A stretch of DNA of 9,667 nucleotides, from the NCBI GenBank assembly GCA_002366795.1, contig DFBX01000094.1:1-9667 (forward strand). Direction: 5' to 3'. The notes beneath the pieces were generated by a model that saw nothing but the letters and a program-made list of their open reading frames with translations, had not been told where the DNA came from and searched no databases. The stretch is from Rhodobacteraceae bacterium UBA3069 (GTDB taxonomy: Bacteria > Pseudomonadota > Alphaproteobacteria > Rhodobacterales > Rhodobacteraceae). Shown here in pieces: positions 1 through 5,751 of this stretch. The first letter of the stretch is position 1. Every line of letters begins with the position of its first letter. The position numbers and the translations under genes are program-made.

Positions 1-1
1 G

Positions 2-592
2 TGCTTCAATATCTCGTCGCGCATGCGCGATCTGGCGGCGGAGTTCGATCTCGACATCCGACACCGCACCTTCGTGCTGCAGGCCAACCCAGCCGAAATG
101 ACCGCGCGCTGGGGCACGCCCAAAGACGCCCGCGAAACCATCCTAGGGCATTGGGCGGTCTGTCGGCAGGTCAGCGACCGGCCGGACCTCGTCGATATCG
201 ACGCCATGCGCGCGGCCCCGTTCGACTATCCTCACGGGAGGATCGCCGCGCTTGGGTGCAAAGCGGCGGAGCGGCTCGGCGGACAGGCTGCCCATTGGGA
301 CATGTTCGACTGCCTCCAGCGGGCGCATCTGACCGAGGCGCGCAACATCGCCGATCCTGCGACGGTGCTTCACGCCGCGCGGGAACTGGGCTTCGAGGCG
401 GCAGCCCTTGCCGAGGTCTTCGACGACCCGGCAACCGCGCAAGCCGTCGAAGCCGACAGGCAACATGCCCGCTCACTTCAGATTCGTTCCATCCCCACCC
501 TCATTGTTCGCGAGACCGGCGCACGCCTCGTCAACGGACCGCGCGAGGATCTGGCCGCGCAGCTGCGTGCCGCCCACCGCCTGGTCGCCTGA
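2..592 (+). CDS. DsbA-family thiol oxidoreductase, 5'-truncated by the window edge
   Basis: C-terminal ~196 residues of a DsbA/FrnE-type thioredoxin-fold protein. The frame is open from base 2, and the first visible residues are Cys-Phe-Asn. The lone base 1 is a G, which fits the third base of a Trp codon, so the gene probably enters the window in the middle of a CPWC active site. An internal ATG at 23 exists but is unlikely to be the real start because coding continues upstream of it. Near the C-terminus IRSIPTLIV carries the cis-proline (codon 494-496) that faces the CxxC pair in thioredoxin folds, followed by the glycine-containing NGPRE strand/helix typical of the family. The alpha-helical insertion between them is as expected. 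Such proteins catalyse thiol-disulfide exchange or glutathione-dependent isomerisation; the substrate cannot be inferred. It ends 12 bases before the next gene. Confidence 0.85.
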   Translation, partial: CFNISSRMRDLAAEFDLDIRHRTFVLQANPAEMTARWGTPKDARETILGHWAVCRQVSDRPDLVDIDAMRAAPFDYPHGRIAALGCKAAERLGGQAAHWDMFDCLQRAHLTEARNIADPATVLHAARELGFEAAALAEVFDDPATAQAVEADRQHARSLQIRSIPTLIVRETGARLVNGPREDLAAQLRAAHRLVA

Positions 593-604
593 AAGGAATT
601 ACCC

Positions 605-754
605 ATGACACTCTCGTTACTCAGCAATGGTGCCCGGCACCGCCGACGCCTCCCGCGCGGCGTGCCGCGTGACCTGTCGCCCCGCATGATGCGTGACATT
701 GGCCTCGACCCTTGGCCCGAGCGCCCGCGCTTTACCTTGTACCCGCTCTGGTGA
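605..754 (+). CDS. DUF1127-type small protein (49 aa)
   Basis: A short ORF with an AAGGAA ribosome binding site at 593-598, six bases before the ATG. The product is basic at its N-terminus (RHRRRLPRG) and carries the signature LSPRMMRDIGLDPWPERP, which matches the helix-turn core (L.drmLrDIGld) of DUF1127/YjiS-like proteins, abundant as very short proteins in alphaproteobacteria. Some family members have been linked to RNA or phosphate/carbon homeostasis, but no molecular function can be assigned here. It sits 12 bases after the oxidoreductase and 23 bases before the exporter, so it is likely co-transcribed with both. The first 25 residues are less family-like than the last 25. Confidence 0.75.
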   Translation: MTLSLLSNGARHRRRLPRGVPRDLSPRMMRDIGLDPWPERPRFTLYPLW

Positions 755-777
755 GCCCCTTTCCGGAAACATGACCC

Positions 778-1770
778 ATGTCACGCACAACTGATATCTT
801 TCTGACGGCGCTCGCCCCGGCGATCTGGGGCAGCACCTATTTGGTCACGACCGAGGCGCTGCCCGGGGGCTATCCCGTGACCCTTGCAGCACTTCGGGCA
901 CTGCCAGCCGGACTGCTGCTGCTTGCTGTCACGCGCTGCCTGCCACCCCGCGCCTGGCTTGGCCGCGTCTTCCTGCTCGGCAGTTTCAACTTCGCACTGT
1001 TCTGGGTGCTGCTCTTCGTGGCTGCCTACCGTCTACCCGGTGGGGTCGCCGCGACGCTCGGCGCGCTGCAGGCAATGATGGTGATCTTCATGGCGCGCGG
1101 CTGGCTTGGAGCGCCGATCCGGGCGGGCGCGGTTGCAGCCGCGGCGACCGGCGTGCTGGGCGTGGCGTTTCTGCTCATTAGCCCGGAGGCGGCACTCGAT
1201 CCCGTCGGCATAGCGGCCGGGCTTGGCGGGGCCGCGTCGATGGCGGCTGGCACGGTTCTCAGCCGGAAATGGCAGCCGCCCGTCTCGGCCCTCAGCTTCA
1301 CCGCCTGGCAGTTGACCGCCGGAGGTCTGATCCTGCTGCCGCTCGCCCTGATCGTCGAACCGTCGCTGCCGCCGCTCACGGTCACGAACTTCGCCGGGCT
1401 GGCCTGGCTTGGCCTCATCGGTGCCGCATTGACCTACGCAATCTGGTTCCGGGGCGTCGCGCGGCTGGAGCCCGGCGCGGTCTCCATGCTTGGCATGATG
1501 AGCCCGGTGACGGCGGTGATCCTTGGCTGGGTGGTGCTGGGGCAGTCGCTGTCCCTGCTGCCGGGGCTTGGGGCACTGATCGTCCTCGGCTCGGTCTGGG
1601 CAGGGCAACGGGCGAACCGCCCGACTATGCCAGCGCCGGCAAGGCCGGAGGCGAGCCCCGATCCAGCGGACGGAACGATCATGAACCGTACCGGTGCGTT
1701 TCTGGCAATACTCAGCGCGCAACCGTTCAAGTACCTTATGACCAATCGCAGCGAAAGGAGGCCCCGATGA
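778..1770 (+). CDS. EamA-family (DMT superfamily) inner-membrane exporter
   Basis: A 330-residue integral membrane protein with about ten hydrophobic helices arranged as two EamA repeats. The opening LTALAPAIWGSTYLVTTEAL resembles the PecM-like branch of the drug/metabolite transporter superfamily. The second repeat begins near residue 145 and includes YAIWFRGVARLEPG and MMSPVTAVILGWVVLGQ, the conserved late helices of the family. These are proton- or gradient-driven exporters of small metabolites in the inner membrane; the substrate is unknown. The core should end near residue 285. The last ~45 residues (proline/alanine-rich, then basic) are not membrane-like and are longer than usual. The ATG at 778 is preceded by only a weak GGAA. 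The stop overlaps the next start as ATGA, so translation is probably coupled. Confidence 0.88.
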   Translation: MSRTTDIFLTALAPAIWGSTYLVTTEALPGGYPVTLAALRALPAGLLLLAVTRCLPPRAWLGRVFLLGSFNFALFWVLLFVAAYRLPGGVAATLGALQAMMVIFMARGWLGAPIRAGAVAAAATGVLGVAFLLISPEAALDPVGIAAGLGGAASMAAGTVLSRKWQPPVSALSFTAWQLTAGGLILLPLALIVEPSLPPLTVTNFAGLAWLGLIGAALTYAIWFRGVARLEPGAVSMLGMMSPVTAVILGWVVLGQSLSLLPGLGALIVLGSVWAGQRANRPTMPAPARPEASPDPADGTIMNRTGAFLAILSAQPFKYLMTNRSERRPR

Positions 1771-2474
1771 CCGTTCACACGCCAACGCCCCACCTTGCCC
1801 GCCAAACCCGCCTTGCCGGCCTGTTGTACCTCGTCATCATCATCGCTGGCCTGGGCACCGAGCTGGGCCTGCGCGCCCCGTTGATGGACCTGGGCGATGC
1901 CGCCGACACCGCGGCGGCGATCCTCGCCGCCCCAGGCCAGTTCCGGCTGGCCATCGCCGCCGACCTCGTGATGGCGCTTTGCGATGCCGGGCTCGCCATA
2001 TTACTCTATCTGATCTTTCGGGCCGCGTCGCCGGGGCTTGCCCTGTCCGCGATGGTGTTCCGGCTGATCCAGACAGTGCTGATCGCTGCGAACCTCATGG
2101 TCCTGCAAGCCGCGTGGCTTCTGATTTCTGGCGCCCACCAGCTAGTCGATGCCAACGCCCTCGCGCTGGTGTTCCTCGATCTGCACGGCCACGGCTATGA
2201 TCTCGGCCTCGTTTTCTTCGGCGTGAACAGCCTGATCATGGGCCTGCTTGTCTGGCGGTCTGGCCTTTTTGCGAAGGTCTTCGGGGCCGGCCTGGCGATG
2301 GCCGGGTGCGTCTACCTGATCGGAAGCGGTCTGCGCCTCATGGCACCGGAATGGTCGCCTGTCTTCGCACCCGCTTATGCGCTCACGATCCTTGCCGAGA
2401 CGGCGTTCTGCCTGCGGCTGCTCTTTCAGCGAAGTGTCCGCGCATATTCCGCAGAAACGAGGAGCCTGTCATGA
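1767..2474 (+). CDS. DUF4386 domain membrane protein
   Basis: A 235-residue protein with about six hydrophobic segments. The start is set by AAAGGAG at 1754-1760, six bases before an ATG that overlaps the exporter stop (ATGA). The N-terminus RQTRLAGLLYLVIIIAGL is typical of DUF4386 proteins (R.aRiaGllYLi.ii.g), and the later pattern of paired helices (FRLIQTVLIAANLM, LGLVFFGVNSLIMGLLVW) also fits. The biochemical role of the family is not established. Its overlap with the exporter upstream and the GNAT remnant downstream indicates one polycistronic unit, so it may support export or membrane adaptation together with the EamA protein, but this is inference from position only. Confidence 0.82.
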   Translation: MTVHTPTPHLARQTRLAGLLYLVIIIAGLGTELGLRAPLMDLGDAADTAAAILAAPGQFRLAIAADLVMALCDAGLAILLYLIFRAASPGLALSAMVFRLIQTVLIAANLMVLQAAWLLISGAHQLVDANALALVFLDLHGHGYDLGLVFFGVNSLIMGLLVWRSGLFAKVFGAGLAMAGCVYLIGSGLRLMAPEWSPVFAPAYALTILAETAFCLRLLFQRSVRAYSAETRSLS

Positions 2475-2718
2475 CCGCCCGCGTGCGCCCCCGCGCTTCG
2501 AAAGACCGTCCTTCGTGGACCGTACTCTTCCGTGATGACCTCGCATTCTACGATGCCACGCTGCCCACGGCTGATCTAGAGGGCAGCTTGGCGCGACTGC
2601 CTGATCCGCAACGCCCCGACCGCTTCGGCCTGGTAGCCGTAGTCGACGACAAGGTCGCTGGCATCTCTACGACCGCGTGGGCACCCTCACGGAATTCATC
2701 AAATATGTGTGCGCATGA
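2471..2718 (+). pseudogene. GNAT-family N-acetyltransferase, internally deleted and frameshifted
   Basis: The ATG at 2471 overlaps the DUF4386 stop (ATGA). The first ~65 codons read like the N-terminus of a GNAT acetyltransferase (WTVLFRDDLAFYDATLP, then FGLVAVVDDKVAGI, strand 2-3 of the fold). After about base 2665 this frame becomes meaningless. In the next frame, from about 2650 to a TGA at 2716-2718, the sequence reads GRWHLYDRVGTLTEFIKYVCA, which matches the usual GNAT C-terminal end (LYdkv....gFi.Y). The central ~80 residues, including the acetyl-CoA pyrophosphate loop (Q/RxxGxG/A), are missing. The simplest explanation is an internal deletion of roughly 240-250 bases that also shifted the frame. 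The original frame now runs on to 2896 with no family resemblance. The enzyme cannot be functional. Confidence 0.75.
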
Positions 2719-2853
2719 CGGTTCGCCGCGCACCCGCCTGGACCGCGGCGGAAGATCGCGACATAGTCTGGGCGACCTGCGACTCTGGGTGCGTGGACCT
2801 CTGCTGTGTCGCCACCGTGTTCCTGCACGAGAATTGCTGGTACAGGGAGAGAA

Positions 2854-2894
2854 CCCCGCCCGGGTCGCCGCCGTATTCTCGGTGGCGGGGCTTT
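2854..2894 (+). terminator. Possible hairpin terminator after the GNAT remnant
   Basis: CCCCGCC at 2854-2860 pairs perfectly with GGCGGGG at 2884-2890, followed by CTTT. A competing inner stem pairs GCCGCC (2867-2872) with GGTGGC (2881-2886). The T run is short, so it may be a weak terminator or a mere hairpin closing the upstream operon before the VOC gene. The rest of 2719-2917 holds no gene I can support. Confidence 0.35.
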
Positions 2895-2917
2895 GACGCT
2901 CGATAGAGAGAGGTTCC

Positions 2918-3400
2918 ATGTCTGAACGAGGATTCACCATACGTGCCCTTGGGGAAATCGCCATCCGGTGCATCGATCTCGACGCAATGGTAGCATTCTA
3001 TCGCGATGTCATCGGGCTTGATCCGCTCAACGATCCGGACAACGGCCGTATCGCATTCCTTCGCATCGCCGAGGGCTTTGGCGGCCATACAGCGGTGCTG
3101 GCTCTGTTTCGTCACGACATCGAAGGCGCAGGCCAGACGCGGGCTGGTGACTTGCCCCCTGCGACGGGTCCATGTTCATCGCTTCATCATATTGCGCTCA
3201 GCCTACCCTGGGATGAGCAGGACGCTGTCATTGCGTGGTATGAGAAACTCGGTCTGGAATACCACGTCGAAACATTCGATTGGGTGGGTTGGCGCGGGGT
3301 CTTCACCTTCGACCCGGATGGCAACACCGTCGAACTCGTTGCCAAAGATCCAGGCTGGGGCGATTCTTCAAGCGCGGCGTCTCAAACGGCGAGCCGTTGA
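2918..3400 (+). CDS. VOC (glyoxalase/bleomycin-resistance fold) protein
   Basis: A 160-residue single-chain vicinal oxygen chelate protein with two beta-alpha-beta-beta-beta modules. Module one begins at residue 13 (EIAIRCIDLDAMVAFYRDVIGLDPL) and module two at residue 89 (LHHIALSLPWDEQDAVIAWYEKLGLEYH), ending in DPDGNTVELVA. Metal-ligand positions are visible: His90 or His91 at the start of the second module and Glu139 near the end. The first-module position that is usually His is Glu13. VOC proteins act as lyases, dioxygenases, isomerases or resistance proteins, and sequence alone does not tell which applies here. The start is supported by AGAGAGG at 2907-2913. The C-terminal tail after about residue 145 (DSSSAASQTASR) is low-complexity and may not be native. 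Confidence 0.85.
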   Translation: MSERGFTIRALGEIAIRCIDLDAMVAFYRDVIGLDPLNDPDNGRIAFLRIAEGFGGHTAVLALFRHDIEGAGQTRAGDLPPATGPCSSLHHIALSLPWDEQDAVIAWYEKLGLEYHVETFDWVGWRGVFTFDPDGNTVELVAKDPGWGDSSSAASQTASR

Positions 3401-3447
3401 GCCGCAATAAGATACCAAGCACGAAGTCGTTGGCATGATCTGTCAAA

Positions 3448-3464
3448 GCCTTGGCGACCAAGGC
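3448..3464. other. Perfect hairpin in the VOC-ATPase gap
   Basis: GCCTTGG and CCAAGGC form a perfect 7-bp inverted repeat around CGA, 48 bases after the VOC stop. Ten bases further on, GGGATC-A-GATCCC (3474-3486) is a second perfect palindrome. No T tract follows the first on the + strand. These could be a weak transcription end or operator-like sites for the ATPase gene, or chance. The rest of the 3401-3537 gap shows nothing else I can support firmly. Confidence 0.25.
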
Positions 3465-3537
3465 CAATACTTTGGGATCAGATCCCGCTACAGGCCAATC
3501 CTGAAATCTTTTGATCCGCCATGAGGGAGCAATAACA

Positions 3538-4053
3538 ATGTTGTCTGAATCTCCGACACTGCACATGCTGTGCGGAAAGATCGCATCCGGGAAGTCTACC
3601 ATGGCCGCCCGGCTCGGGGCCGCACCCGGAACGGTTCTCATCGCCGAGGACGCCTGGCTCGACGCGCTCTTCGCAGATGAGCTGCATTCGCTGAAAGATT
3701 ATGTGCAGTGCTCATCGAAGCTCCGACGTGTCATGGGGCCTCACGTGGTCGCCTTGCTGGACGCGGGGATGTCGGTCGTCCTCGACTTCCCGGCAAACAC
3801 CGTCGCGCAACGCGCCTGGATGAAGGAGATCCTCGCCGCCACCGAAGCCGCGCACCAGCTTCACGTGTTCGACGTGTCAGACGAGGTCTGCTTGGCCCGG
3901 CTGCGCGCACGCAAAGCGACAGGAGACCACCCCTTCGCGGTGACCGAGGCCCAGTTCCACCAGTTTTCCAGTCACTTCGCAGTGCCGACGCCTGAGGAAG
4001 GTTTCGATCTCATGGTGCATACCGATGCCTACGATCAGATGCCCGAGATCTGA
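3538..4053 (+). CDS. P-loop kinase-like ATPase (AAA_33/zeta-toxin-like fold)
   Basis: A 171-residue single-domain P-loop protein. Walker A is GKIASGKST at residues 13-21 (Gly13, Gly18, Lys19, Ser20, Thr21), with the catalytic Lys19. VVLDFPANT near residues 80-88 looks like the strand carrying the Walker B acid (Asp83), and CLARLRARKATG (residues 118-129) is the arginine-rich lid of small kinases. Its size and layout resemble AAA_33 kinases, which phosphorylate small molecules, nucleotides or RNA ends; the substrate is unknown. The ATG at 3538 is chosen because GAGGGAG at 3523-3529 lies eight bases upstream; an upstream in-frame TTG at 3511 lacks a site. It is the last chromosomal-looking gene before the phage remnant on the opposite strand. 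Confidence 0.82.
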   Translation: MLSESPTLHMLCGKIASGKSTMAARLGAAPGTVLIAEDAWLDALFADELHSLKDYVQCSSKLRRVMGPHVVALLDAGMSVVLDFPANTVAQRAWMKEILAATEAAHQLHVFDVSDEVCLARLRARKATGDHPFAVTEAQFHQFSSHFAVPTPEEGFDLMVHTDAYDQMPEI

Positions 4054-4169
4054 GGATCATGATAGAGTTCGTGCAGAACCGGCACCTCCAAAGGCAAATG
4101 ATTGCGCTCAGTCTGCGCAAAGCACGCCATGATATTGCTCGCAGGTGTTCGCGGCTTCACCGCCATTGC

Positions 4170-4456
4170 CTACTCGTGGTTCCTGGGCCGCTTGGTGAGG
4201 CCGGACTTCCCACATGCCCGCACCTGCGCCCGCAGCACGGCGTAGTCGCCCATCGTCTCAACGATGGCAGATCCGTCTGGCAGCAGCGCCAACTCTTCAG
4301 CCCCCCTGCCTGAAACTCCCTGCTGTATTCCACGACCGGTGGACATGCCGCCACGCCGTTAGCTTCAAAACCCGCCGTCGCGCAGCCGGTCAACCAACTC
4401 GTCGCGATCACGAGGACGACGAGCCGCCGCCTCAAGCATCCGTCGCTGAACTTCAT
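4170..4456 (-). pseudogene. Outer-membrane spanin lipoprotein (Rz1-like), frameshifted in a G6 tract
   Basis: The ATG at 4456 (minus strand) follows GGAGAAGG. The product starts with basic residues, then LVVLVIATSWLTGC, a lipobox with the acylated cysteine, then ATAGFEANGVAACPPVVEYSREFQ. At the six-G run (4301-4306) the reading frame breaks. One base over, the sequence continues as EELALLPDGSAIVETMGDYA and on to a TAG at 4170-4172, giving a ~95-residue protein if one G is restored. Uncorrected, the frame runs with no sense to 4157. The gene begins inside the 3' end of the inner spanin gene in another frame, the classic Rz/Rz1 nesting. Outer spanins link to inner spanins across the periplasm to fuse membranes at the end of phage lysis. 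The shift may be real or a homopolymer sequencing error. Confidence 0.65.
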
Positions 4457-4622
4457 TGGCCTTCTCCGTGTGTTCGAGATGTTCAGCAATCCGCCCGACG
4501 CGCTCGCCGGAGCGGCGGATCGATAGCAGGAACAGAACGATTGCGAGCGCGATTGCACCGGAGCGCAGCGCCGCGCGCATCCACGGGCTGGCGGCAATTT
4601 CGCCGAGAATGCTGGCGATCAT
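4365..4622 (-). CDS. Inner-membrane spanin (Rz-like) of a prophage lysis cassette
   Basis: An 85-residue protein with a short N-terminal segment, one hydrophobic helix (SGAIALAIVLFLLSI, about residues 21-35) and a charged, coiled-coil-prone helix (RRSGERVGRIAEHLEHTEKANEVQRRMLEAAARR) projecting into the periplasm. This is the expected layout of a type II membrane i-spanin. The start overlaps the stop of the upstream lysis gene (ATGA at 4619-4622), and its last ~90 bases contain the start of the lipoprotein partner in another frame. The gene looks intact, but its partner is frameshifted and its upstream neighbour is cut, so the lysis pair is unlikely to work unless the shift is an assembly error. 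Identification comes from architecture and sequence resemblance, not a search. Confidence 0.7.
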   Translation of the reverse strand: MIASILGEIAASPWMRAALRSGAIALAIVLFLLSIRRSGERVGRIAEHLEHTEKANEVQRRMLEAAARRPRDRDELVDRLRDGGF

Positions 4623-4750
4623 CTCTGTCCCCGGCGCCAGTCATCGAGGCGGGCGTAGATCGTGACCGCGATCCCACCGAGCGCCACGGCAATGAACACC
4701 CAGCGAAGCGTATCCAGATAAGGAAGGTGTGCGGTAGGGGAACTGGTAGG
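4619..4750 (-). pseudogene. C-terminal membrane segment of a truncated phage lysis gene (endolysin/holin type)
   Basis: The minus-strand frame ending in TGA at 4619-4621 encodes LDTLRWVFIAVALGGIAVTIYARLDDWRRGQR, a single membrane helix followed by a basic tail. This resembles the C-terminal anchor seen on endolysin or holin-like proteins in alphaproteobacterial prophages. The frame stays open upstream to 4867, but there it runs through the terminator of the neighbouring island and loses any protein-like character, so the real N-terminal part is missing. The gap-free ATGA coupling to the spanin gene shows that it was once the first visible gene of the cassette. The break lies at about 4735-4765. 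Confidence 0.5.
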
Positions 4751-4765
4751 AGGCCAAGAAAAGCG

Positions 4766-4792
4766 AAAGGCCGCCCCGAAGGACGGCCTTTT
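4766..4792 (-). terminator. Rho-independent terminator with UUCG tetraloop
   Basis: An 11-pair stem closes 24 bases after the stop of the leftward operon. Read on the minus strand, the loop is TTCG closed by C-G (a stable UUCG tetraloop), and the one imperfect pair (4774/4783) is a G-U wobble; on the + strand the same position would be an A-C mismatch. It is followed leftward by TTTCGCTTTTCTT. The structure therefore favours minus-strand transcripts, though the + strand copy is also followed by TTTT. Confidence 0.85.
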
Positions 4793-4815
4793 CCATTTCG
4801 ATTCTGCCGCTTGGA

Positions 4816-5751
4816 TCAAGGCGCAATCCAGCAATTTCCATCGTCGTATTTGATAAATTGCCGCCAATCCTTGCGCCCGCTGAATGCCTTGGAAAGGCTG
4901 TTTACTTTCGGCTCATAGCCTGCCTCCTCAAGAACCACAGCCGTGCGACACCCCCGTGATTTGGCCCAGTAGGCGTCGAAAAGTTGCTGCAGCAGTAGTC
5001 GCTGTTTGTCGCCACCGAACTTGATGGCTTCACCTTTGAGCCAGACTATTCCACAGTCTTCGGAATGGTCGATGGGAAAACGGCGCTGCGCTTGGCCTGG
5101 AAAAACCCGTGCCCCGAGAATTTGCGGTGAGATCGCGAGCTTGCCGGGGGCGCTGAGCACGTCAGCCACGCTGATGACGATGTTGCGCTTGCGTGTCGTA
5201 ACGGGCACGCAGTCGCCCGGTGTCGACGTCAGGATGATGCGGACTTCCTCCGGCGGTCTGCGCTCAAACAGCGCCTCGACCCTTGCCCAGACTGCGGGAT
5301 CGCCGAGACGCCGCGCAAACCAAACAGGCGCAAGGGCTTTGGCGCCTGCAAGCTTCATGGTGCCAATATCCCAAAGCTGATCCTTGATCAGCGGTTGCGG
5401 CACCGGCACCCCCTGTCGTTCAAACGATACCAGCATTTTGGCGAGAGCCAGCCCATAGTCGACGCGATAGGCCGCGATCTCCTGCTCATCGACTTGGATC
5501 CAACGGCCTACACTGTCGTGGTAGCCATACGACTTCAGCTCTGGCGACCAGGTGGCCTCGACCGGCTCGTCTTCATAGTCATCCAACGCGGCAACGACCG
5601 GAACACGCCCGCCGGCAACGAGGAGCTTGGCCTCAAGCAAAATCTCAGTTGCTCGTGGCGAAACCTGACGCAACGCCGATGCCTGAACAGATGTGCTGCG
5701 GGCTTCCATCACCCGCAGCAAAAGGTCGATCGCCCGCTTACTCAAGAACAT
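4816..5751 (-). CDS. Hypothetical protein with C-terminal winged-helix-like domain (second gene of leftward operon)
   Basis: A ~311-residue protein I cannot name. The N-terminal ~45 residues look helical and could be a small winged helix (RAIDLLLRVMEARSTSVQAS). The middle (about 165-220) is beta-rich (VRIILTSTPG, RNIVISVADVL). The last ~70 residues (FGGDKQRLLLQQLFDAYWAK, then TAVVLEEAGY, SKAFSGRKDWRQFI, ending NCWIAP) resemble the C-terminal wHTH found on many mobile-element proteins (Q..vv..L..a...G...., LFk....W..lI....G..rL). That suggests DNA binding or a protein interface. Either ATG 5751 or GTG 5754 could start it; there is no strong ribosome site. It overlaps the previous gene's end by 14-17 bases, so translation is probably coupled and the two products probably act together. 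The terminator follows directly. Confidence 0.75.
   Translation of the reverse strand: MFLSKRAIDLLLRVMEARSTSVQASALRQVSPRATEILLEAKLLVAGGRVPVVAALDDYEDEPVEATWSPELKSYGYHDSVGRWIQVDEQEIAAYRVDYGLALAKMLVSFERQGVPVPQPLIKDQLWDIGTMKLAGAKALAPVWFARRLGDPAVWARVEALFERRPPEEVRIILTSTPGDCVPVTTRKRNIVISVADVLSAPGKLAISPQILGARVFPGQAQRRFPIDHSEDCGIVWLKGEAIKFGGDKQRLLLQQLFDAYWAKSRGCRTAVVLEEAGYEPKVNSLSKAFSGRKDWRQFIKYDDGNCWIAP

Noticed and set aside
1..672. Long + strand open frame starting at base 1
   Set aside because: Arginine/proline-rich, family-less sequence lying over the DsbA-family frame; a high-GC shadow.
2709..2906. Short + strand ORF after the GNAT remnant
   Set aside because: It starts inside the remnant, is rich in Cys/Trp with no family resemblance, and runs through the hairpin; not supportable as a gene.
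4059..4313. + strand ORF downstream of the ATPase
   Set aside because: Antisense to the spanin lipoprotein, His/Arg/Leu-rich and without a convincing ribosome site.
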